DNA of 42,390 nucleotides from NCBI RefSeq assembly GCF_900143625.1, contig NZ_FRFF01000008.1:1-42390 (forward strand), given 5' to 3'. Positions 38,137 through 42,390 of the stretch are shown here, one piece after another; within the stretch, counting starts at the first letter, position 1; the number at the start of each line of letters is the position of its first letter. Position numbers and translations under genes: made by a program. The notes below the pieces were generated by a model that did no database searches, was not told the origin of the DNA, and saw only the letters and a program-made list of their open reading frames with translations. The DNA is from Nocardiopsis sp. JB363 (GTDB taxonomy: Bacteria > Actinomycetota > Actinomycetes > Streptosporangiales > Streptosporangiaceae).

Positions 38137-39491
38137 CGGCCCCACCCCGCCGTCCGCGCGTACAAGGTCTGGGGGTCGAAGCCGTGGTCGGTGAGCACGT
38201 CGAGGGTGTCGGGGCTGGGCGGGGCGGCGTCCAGGCGACCCTGGCGAGAGGAGTAGCGGTAGATCTCGTTGGAGACCACGTTCTGCCCCTCCGCGCCCAC
38301 GACCTCGCGGACGCTGGTGACCCTGCGCTCGCCGGTGGGCAGGGCCGACACGTGCACTACCAGGTGCACCGCCGACGCCACCAGGGAGGCGGTGGCCTCC
38401 AGCGGCAGACGTTCGGCGGACTGGGCGGCGTAGGCGCCCAGCTTGGTGAAGGCGCCCGCGGAGCCGGCCGCGTGCAGGGTGGTGAGGCTGCCGTCGTTGC
38501 CCTGGCTCATGGCGTTGAGCAGGGGTACGGTCTCGCTGCCCCGCGTCTCACCGACGATGACGCGGTCGGGTGACATGCGCAGCGCGGTGCGGACCAGGTC
38601 GGCGATGGTGATCTCGCCGACGCCCTCGATGTTGGCGGGACGGGACTGCAACGCCACGCAGTCCGGGTGGGCCTCGCGGTCCTTGTCCAGGCCCAGTTCG
38701 AAGACGTCCTCGATGGTGACCAGGCGTTCGGTCGGCTCGATCTCCGAGGCGAGGGCGCGCAGCAGTGTCGTCTTGCCCGCGCCGGTGCCTCCGGTGACGA
38801 CCATGTTGCGGCGCGCGGCGACGGCGGCCCGGAACAGGGACACCAGTGCGGGGTCGAGGGTGCCGAGTTTCTCCAGTCGGCGCAGCGACGAATGCGTGTG
38901 CCGGTGCCGGCGGATCGACACCGACGGCTGACGGGAGACCGCCATGACCGCGTTGAGGCGCTCACCGCCCGGAAGTTGCAGGTCCAGGATGGGCGCGCCC
39001 GGATCGAAGCGGCGTTCTCCGCTCGCGGACTCGGCGGCCAAACGGCGGACCAGGACCACGACGTCCTCGACGTCGTCGAACAGGTTCGCGTGCAGGCGGC
39101 GGGTGCCGTCGGCGAGGCGCACCCAGGCGTCCACACCGTTGATGTTGATGTTCTCGATCTCCGGGTCGTCGAGCAGGGGTTGGAGGGGCCCCACCCCGGT
39201 GACCTGGGCGAGCGAGGCGGCGGCGATGGCGGCCTCGGTCTCGGGGGCCAGCAGGGCGCGGCCCCGGGCCAGGGCGGCGCGCGCCTCCTCGTCGAGGATG
39301 TTGGCGATGATCCGGTCGGCGCGGGCGCGGTGCTCGGCCGGGGTGTCGGGGTCCTCGCCGCGTGTCTCGTCGGTGATGCGCCTGGCGGTCTCGGCGGACA
39401 CGTAGGCGACCCATCGGGCCTCGTTCCGGCCGGCCTCCGGGTCGAGGAAACGGTCGAGTTCGGACACTCCGATGCCGTCGGGGTGGCTCAT
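38133..39491 (-). CDS. tadA: TadA/CpaF-type pilus assembly ATPase
   Basis: A 452-residue hexameric secretion ATPase. The N-terminal domain has the G-V-G-P-L-Q-P-L-L-D-D-P-x-I-x-x-I-x-I-N-G signature (residues about 99-119). The Walker A loop is G-G-T-G-A-G-K-T-T (234-242), the Asp box T-I-E-D-V-F-E-L (259-266), the Walker B R-V-I-V-G-E (310-315), and the His-box L-T-T-L-H-A-A-G-S follows shortly after. It is cytoplasmic and powers pilin assembly through TadB/TadC. Start and stop overlap neighbours by four bases. All catalytic motifs are intact. Confidence 0.95.
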   Translation of the reverse strand: MSHPDGIGVSELDRFLDPEAGRNEARWVAYVSAETARRITDETRGEDPDTPAEHRARADRIIANILDEEARAALARGRALLAPETEAAIAAASLAQVTGVGPLQPLLDDPEIENININGVDAWVRLADGTRRLHANLFDDVEDVVVLVRRLAAESASGERRFDPGAPILDLQLPGGERLNAVMAVSRQPSVSIRRHRHTHSSLRRLEKLGTLDPALVSLFRAAVAARRNMVVTGGTGAGKTTLLRALASEIEPTERLVTIEDVFELGLDKDREAHPDCVALQSRPANIEGVGEITIADLVRTALRMSPDRVIVGETRGSETVPLLNAMSQGNDGSLTTLHAAGSAGAFTKLGAYAAQSAERLPLEATASLVASAVHLVVHVSALPTGERRVTSVREVVGAEGQNVVSNEIYRYSSRQGRLDAAPPSPDTLDVLTDHGFDPQTLYARTAGWGR

Positions 39492-40237
39492 ACCGTCACC
39501 TCCGGCGCCTGTGGCACGGAAGGCAACGGCCGCTCTGGTTCGGTGGCGTCGAGTTCCGTCGCCAGGGCGCCGACCGCCTTGAACAGAGGGCGGCGCCGGG
39601 GACGGGCGAGGTCGCCCTCACCCCGTAGGAACCGGGCCGAGCGGTCATCGGCGGGAACGCGTCCCCACACGGCCGGGCCGAGGGCGTCCGCGATCTCGCC
39701 CACGCCGCCCCTGCCACCCGAGACGACCACGCGCAGGTCACGGCCGGGGAAGGTCGGGGAGAGCAGGTGCTCACGGGCGCGACGCAGCTCGGTGAGCCCT
39801 TCGGAGACCACGAGCACGGTGTGGTCGGCCCGCGCGGCGAGGGCGTGGGCCGGGGAGGACGTGGTCAGGCGCCCCAGGTCCAGAACGACGACCGGCGCGG
39901 CCATGGTGGAGAACGACAGCGGTTGACGGCCCAGCAGACGCACCGCGCCATCGGCCGGTTCGCCGGTCACCGGCGCCGGGCAGACCCGCAGGCCGCCGGG
40001 CAGGGTCTGGGTGTGTTCCTCCAGGTCGGCGCTGCCCCGGCGTAGGGCGGCGGCGAGACTGGTGAGTCCGGGTTCGGTGGGGACGCGCCGCCAGACGGAG
40101 AGCGCTCCCCCGGCGGGGTCGGCTTCCATCAGGACCCCGGGCTCCTCCCCCGGCCAGACCCCGGCCAGGGCCATGCCCACGCTGGTCACGCCCGGGGATC
40201 CGCCCAGGGAGAAGAGGGCGACCGTGCGGGTCATCAT
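39488..40237 (-). CDS. TadZ/CpaE-like protein with degenerate P-loop
   Basis: A 249-residue SIMIBI/ParA-fold protein at the position of tadZ/cpaE, which localises the Tad machine. The N-terminal strand and loop read V-A-L-F-S-L-G-G-S-P-G-V-T-S-V-G-M-A-L-A (residues 6-25), but the deviant Walker A (K-G-G-x-G-K-T/S) has neither lysine. A later D-L-G-R-L-T marks the switch region. It may not hydrolyse ATP, as reported for some TadZ proteins. The start overlaps the CpaB-like gene stop, and the stop overlaps tadA. Confidence 0.8.
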   Translation of the reverse strand: MMTRTVALFSLGGSPGVTSVGMALAGVWPGEEPGVLMEADPAGGALSVWRRVPTEPGLTSLAAALRRGSADLEEHTQTLPGGLRVCPAPVTGEPADGAVRLLGRQPLSFSTMAAPVVVLDLGRLTTSSPAHALAARADHTVLVVSEGLTELRRAREHLLSPTFPGRDLRVVVSGGRGGVGEIADALGPAVWGRVPADDRSARFLRGEGDLARPRRRPLFKAVGALATELDATEPERPLPSVPQAPEVTV

Positions 40238-40908
40238 TGCCCTCCACGCGGGTGGACCTGGACGAGGCTGATCTGCCCGGCCGCCGCCGCGTCGGCGATG
40301 CGCGCGGCGTCGGCGGAGGAGACCAGCAGCTCGGCGTTGACGGCACCCTCGACCCCGGGGTCGGGGGTGAGGGTGCGTACCAGGGCGAGGTAGGCCTGGG
40401 GGGCGCCCTCCTCGGTCTCCTCGCCACCGCCGACGATCACCGAGACGTTGGCGCCCGCGCCCAGGGAGGCGGGGAAACGCCCGGGCTGGAGGGTGGCGCC
40501 GACCAGGGCCCGGTCGGCCTCGGGGAACTCCGCGTCGCTTCCGAGCCCGGTCTCGGGGACGACACCGCCTTCGACCACGGGCAGGGTGAGGGTCTGCCCG
40601 ACGATCTCCTCCATCCGTCCGGCGTCCACGAAGGAGATGTCGGAGGAGATGGTCATCTCGGATACGCGCAGGTCGGAGAGGGTGAGGATGTGGCCGGCGG
40701 ACAGGTCGCCGTCGGCGACCACGACCCCGGTCCGGTCATCGAGGCGTTCCAGGGCGATGACCCCGCCGAGCGCGCCCGCCGTCGTCAGGGTCAGCGCCAA
40801 GAGCAGCCAGCGCCAACGCTTGGGGCCTCCGCTGGAGAGCCGTACGGTGGGGGGTTGTTGTGCGGGGCGCCCCGCCCGGAGGGGCGGGGCCGTCGTCGTC
40901 TCGACCAC
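40234..40908 (-). CDS. CpaB/RcpC-like SAF-domain pilus protein
   Basis: A 224-residue protein. A 35-residue cytoplasmic N-terminus (proline-rich) leads into one membrane helix W-L-L-L-A-L-T-L-T-T-A-G-A-L-G-G-V near 34-52. An exported SAF domain follows: V-V-V-A-D-G-D-L-S-A-G-H-I-L-T-L-S-D-L-R, then I-V-G-Q-T-L-T-L-P-V-V-E-G-G. The rest resembles the C-terminal part of CpaB/RcpC family proteins. The GTG at 40908 is selected because longer forms run through the preceding gene's terminal region. It may bind peptidoglycan or a sugar near the pilus base (family-level proposal). Confidence 0.75.
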   Translation of the reverse strand: MVETTTAPPLRAGRPAQQPPTVRLSSGGPKRWRWLLLALTLTTAGALGGVIALERLDDRTGVVVADGDLSAGHILTLSDLRVSEMTISSDISFVDAGRMEEIVGQTLTLPVVEGGVVPETGLGSDAEFPEADRALVGATLQPGRFPASLGAGANVSVIVGGGEETEEGAPQAYLALVRTLTPDPGVEGAVNAELLVSSADAARIADAAAAGQISLVQVHPRGGQ

Positions 40909-40948
40909 GTCTGTCTCAGTTCTTCTCGGTGTTACCGGGTGTCCGTGG

Positions 40949-41821
40949 TCACTGGGTGTCCGTGACCAGTCCGTGGGATTCACGGACGGTGAGGTCGACC
41001 TCGGAGGTGCTGACGAGTCCGTCCAGGGCACCACTGTCACCGTTGGAGAGGCTCCACTCGGTGTCCCAGAGCACGTGGACGGTGACCGTTCGGGTGGTCT
41101 CACCCGTCGCGTCGGAGGTGTCGGAGGCGGAGGTGTAGACGTGCCCGCAGTCCGGGGACTCGGAGTCGGCTTCGTGCGTCGTCGCGTCGAAGGGTGTGCC
41201 GGGGCCCTCGCACTCCACGGTGGTGCCGTCGCCCATGGTCCAGACGGTGCGTACGGGGGCCGCCGTCACGGTCAGGGACTCGGGGCCGAGTTCGGCGGAG
41301 ACGGATTCGGCGTCCCATCCCTCGGGTTCGACCCACAGCCACAGCGGGGCGTTGACCAGGATCAGGGAGTCGGTGCCCGGGGAGGTGGCGATCGTCGGTT
41401 CGGGGAGTTCGAAGGAGGCCATGGCCTCCTCCAGTGTCGCGAAGGGGTCGGTGCCCTCCTCGCCCTCTTCCGCCTCGGCGAAGATGGCGTCCCAGTCCAT
41501 GGCGCCCCAGTCGATGTCGTTCTCCCAGTCGACGCCGATGTCGTCCCAGTCGATGGCGTCCCAATCGACGTGGCCGTATTCGTCCGAGCCCGTACCGGTG
41601 CCGGCGCCGCCGGACCCGTCGGTGCCGGGTGTGCCCGGGGCCCCGCCGTGTTCCAGCAGCCACTGCAACCGGATCTGACAGCCGTTGCCGCCGGAGCTCC
41701 CGCACTCGACACTGCCGAGGAAGGAACCGTCGTCGGCGTGGGCAGGTGATGCGGCGCTCACGGTGGCGAGCACCAGCACCGCGGCGGCCGTGGCCGCCGC
41801 GGGGGGTAGTGGTCTCAACAT
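40949..41821 (-). CDS. Secreted PKD-like protein with Asp-Trp repeat region
   Basis: A 290-residue exported protein. Residues 1-29 are a Sec signal (A-A-A-T-A-A-A-V-L-V-L-A-T-V-S, cleavage after A-H-A). Cys40 and Cys48 follow, then a Gly/Thr linker. A segment at residues 85-114 contains five D-W pairs spaced 5-7 residues apart (VDWDAIDWDDIGVDWENDID and beyond). The C-terminal half has W-T-M-G-D-G-T-T-V-E-C and C-G-H-V-Y-T, a PKD-like immunoglobulin fold usual in actinobacterial Tad operons. The start overlaps the lipoprotein stop by 7 bases, and AGCAGGA precedes it. The signal peptide and repeats are clear; the function is not known. Confidence 0.8.
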   Translation of the reverse strand: MLRPLPPAAATAAAVLVLATVSAASPAHADDGSFLGSVECGSSGGNGCQIRLQWLLEHGGAPGTPGTDGSGGAGTGTGSDEYGHVDWDAIDWDDIGVDWENDIDWGAMDWDAIFAEAEEGEEGTDPFATLEEAMASFELPEPTIATSPGTDSLILVNAPLWLWVEPEGWDAESVSAELGPESLTVTAAPVRTVWTMGDGTTVECEGPGTPFDATTHEADSESPDCGHVYTSASDTSDATGETTRTVTVHVLWDTEWSLSNGDSGALDGLVSTSEVDLTVRESHGLVTDTQ

Positions 41822-42315
41822 GATCCTGCTTCCCAGATGCGCAGTTCGGACACGCGCCAGGCGAGTCCGTCGTGGATGAGCGTGGCGTCCACGCGTCGTG
41901 CTCCCGCCGTTCCCTTGGTCCCGCCGGTTCCCCAGTCGGAGTCGTCGACGCAGTCGTCGACCACCGCGCGTTCGGGGCCCTCGACGTCGATGGTGGGGTC
42001 CAAGGCGGGTTCCCCCTCGGTCTCGCCGCCGGCGGCCGCCTCGGCCAGGGCCGTGCGCATGAGTTCGCGCGCGCTTCCGACGGCGTGGTCGTCGAGGGCG
42101 CGTGAGGCCTCCTCGTCCCCGTGGGAGGCCGCCACCACGGCGTCCCACATTCCGGTGTAGGCGGCCAGGGCGTCCTCCTCCTCACCGGCGGGGGAAGCGG
42201 AGGGTTCGGTGTCGGTGGCCTCCTCGGCCTCCGGGGCGGCTATGGAGCAACCGGTGACACAGAGTAAGAGCAAAACGGCTGCGTAAGCCGTCATATGGGC
42301 CGAGCCGGAACTCAT
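41815..42315 (-). CDS. Small lipoprotein in the Tad operon
   Basis: A 166-residue lipoprotein. The signal helix Y-A-A-V-L-L-L-L-C-V-T-G-C ends in the lipobox V-T-G-C (Cys23), followed by an acidic Glu/Pro/Ser linker. The C-terminal domain (D-P-T-I-D-V-E-G-P-E-R-A-V-V-D-D-C; A-T-L-I-H-D-G-L-A-W-R-V-S-E-L) resembles the NTF2-like or Mce-associated folds seen in small actinobacterial lipoproteins. It is probably anchored to the outer face of the membrane. ATG 42315 overlaps the stop of an upstream frame; an internal ATG at 42294 is possible. Its place in the operon suggests a pilus-accessory role. Confidence 0.78.
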   Translation of the reverse strand: MSSGSAHMTAYAAVLLLLCVTGCSIAAPEAEEATDTEPSASPAGEEEDALAAYTGMWDAVVAASHGDEEASRALDDHAVGSARELMRTALAEAAAGGETEGEPALDPTIDVEGPERAVVDDCVDDSDWGTGGTKGTAGARRVDATLIHDGLAWRVSELRIWEAGSC

Positions 42316-42390
42316 CGCGGCCTGATCCCTTCGATGTACTCCGCAGGCGATGCGGAACCGAGGCGGGGTGGGGACGGGGTCGGGGTCGGG
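42312..42390 (-). CDS. C-terminal end of an upstream Tad-operon gene (partial)
   Basis: On the minus strand the frame entering from the window edge reads P-T-P-T-P-S-P-P-R-L-G-S-A-S-P-A-E-Y-I-E, then GIRPR, and stops with a TGA that overlaps the lipoprotein ATG (ATGA). Overlaps of this kind occur through the whole operon, so this is very probably the tail of the preceding gene. The Pro/Thr-rich text is a typical tail or linker. No domain can be judged from 25 residues. Confidence 0.6.
   Translation of the reverse strand, partial: PTPTPSPPRLGSASPAEYIEGIRPR

Noticed and set aside
42355..42390. Run of G-tracts at the window end that could form a G-quadruplex
   Set aside because: It is explained as the Pro/Thr codons of the partial upstream gene on the minus strand. 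Nothing indicates a structural role.
1..42390. Search by eye for tRNA, rRNA, CRISPR arrays, transposases, integrases and phage genes
   Set aside because: No convincing example was found. The region looks chromosomal, with local gene loss instead of mobile DNA.

Overview
The window is GC-rich DNA with strong third-position GC bias, frequent GTG starts, ATGA/GTGA start-stop overlaps, XRE/DUF397 pairs and an actinobacterial-type Tad pilus locus. I infer an actinomycete chromosome, probably Streptosporangiales and Nocardiopsis-like. The genus is inference, because no rRNA or other taxonomic marker is present. I saw no tRNA, rRNA, CRISPR array, intact insertion sequence or phage module.

Layout. 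(1) 0-3.3 kb: a WhiJ-like regulatory module, with an XRE regulator and two DUF397 proteins on the minus strand and two small GHKL ATPases plus two small proteins on the plus strand. (2) 3.3-4.2 kb: a gene-poor stretch with hydrophobic remnants in shifted frames. (3) 4.1-11.3 kb: a tricarboxylate module, usp-tctC-tctB-tctA convergent with an aconitase that is divergent from a GntR/FCD regulator. A related AGCCTRTA half-site lies in front of both transcription units. (4) 11.3-16.7 kb: FMN reductase, CoA-binding protein, DUF5996 protein, luciferase-like monooxygenase and an MFS exporter, with gene scraps between them. (5) 16.9-27.2 kb: two paralogous S9 peptidases on opposite strands. Between them lie a TetR/O-methyltransferase/FMN-reductase group, a MarR, a CalB-type lipase lipoprotein and two MerR regulators. 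The second MerR gene lies just upstream of a textbook MerR-type promoter in front of the second peptidase. (6) 27.4-32.3 kb: SMP-30-like lactonase, FUSC membrane protein, a small secreted protein and a BCCT transporter. (7) 32.5-42.4 kb: a twelve-gene minus-strand Tad/Flp pilus operon, cut by the window edge.

The two most coherent systems are the tricarboxylate module and the Tad operon. In the first, a TTT-family transporter imports citrate-like acids, aconitase isomerises them, and GntR probably senses the substrate. The Tad operon has four unusual parts: a 57-residue pilin, a TadZ-like protein with a degenerate P-loop, a secreted protein with a run of Asp-Trp motifs, and a distal 827-residue membrane protein with an OmpA-type peptidoglycan-binding domain. 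An OmpA domain is unexpected in a single-membrane bacterium, and this protein is my leading candidate for something undescribed.

Several intergenic regions hold recognisable pieces of dead genes (two GNAT acetyltransferase C-termini and a zinc alcohol dehydrogenase N-terminus), so 11-19 kb looks like a zone of gene loss. All functions are assigned by reading motifs and comparing with remembered families; no database search was run.
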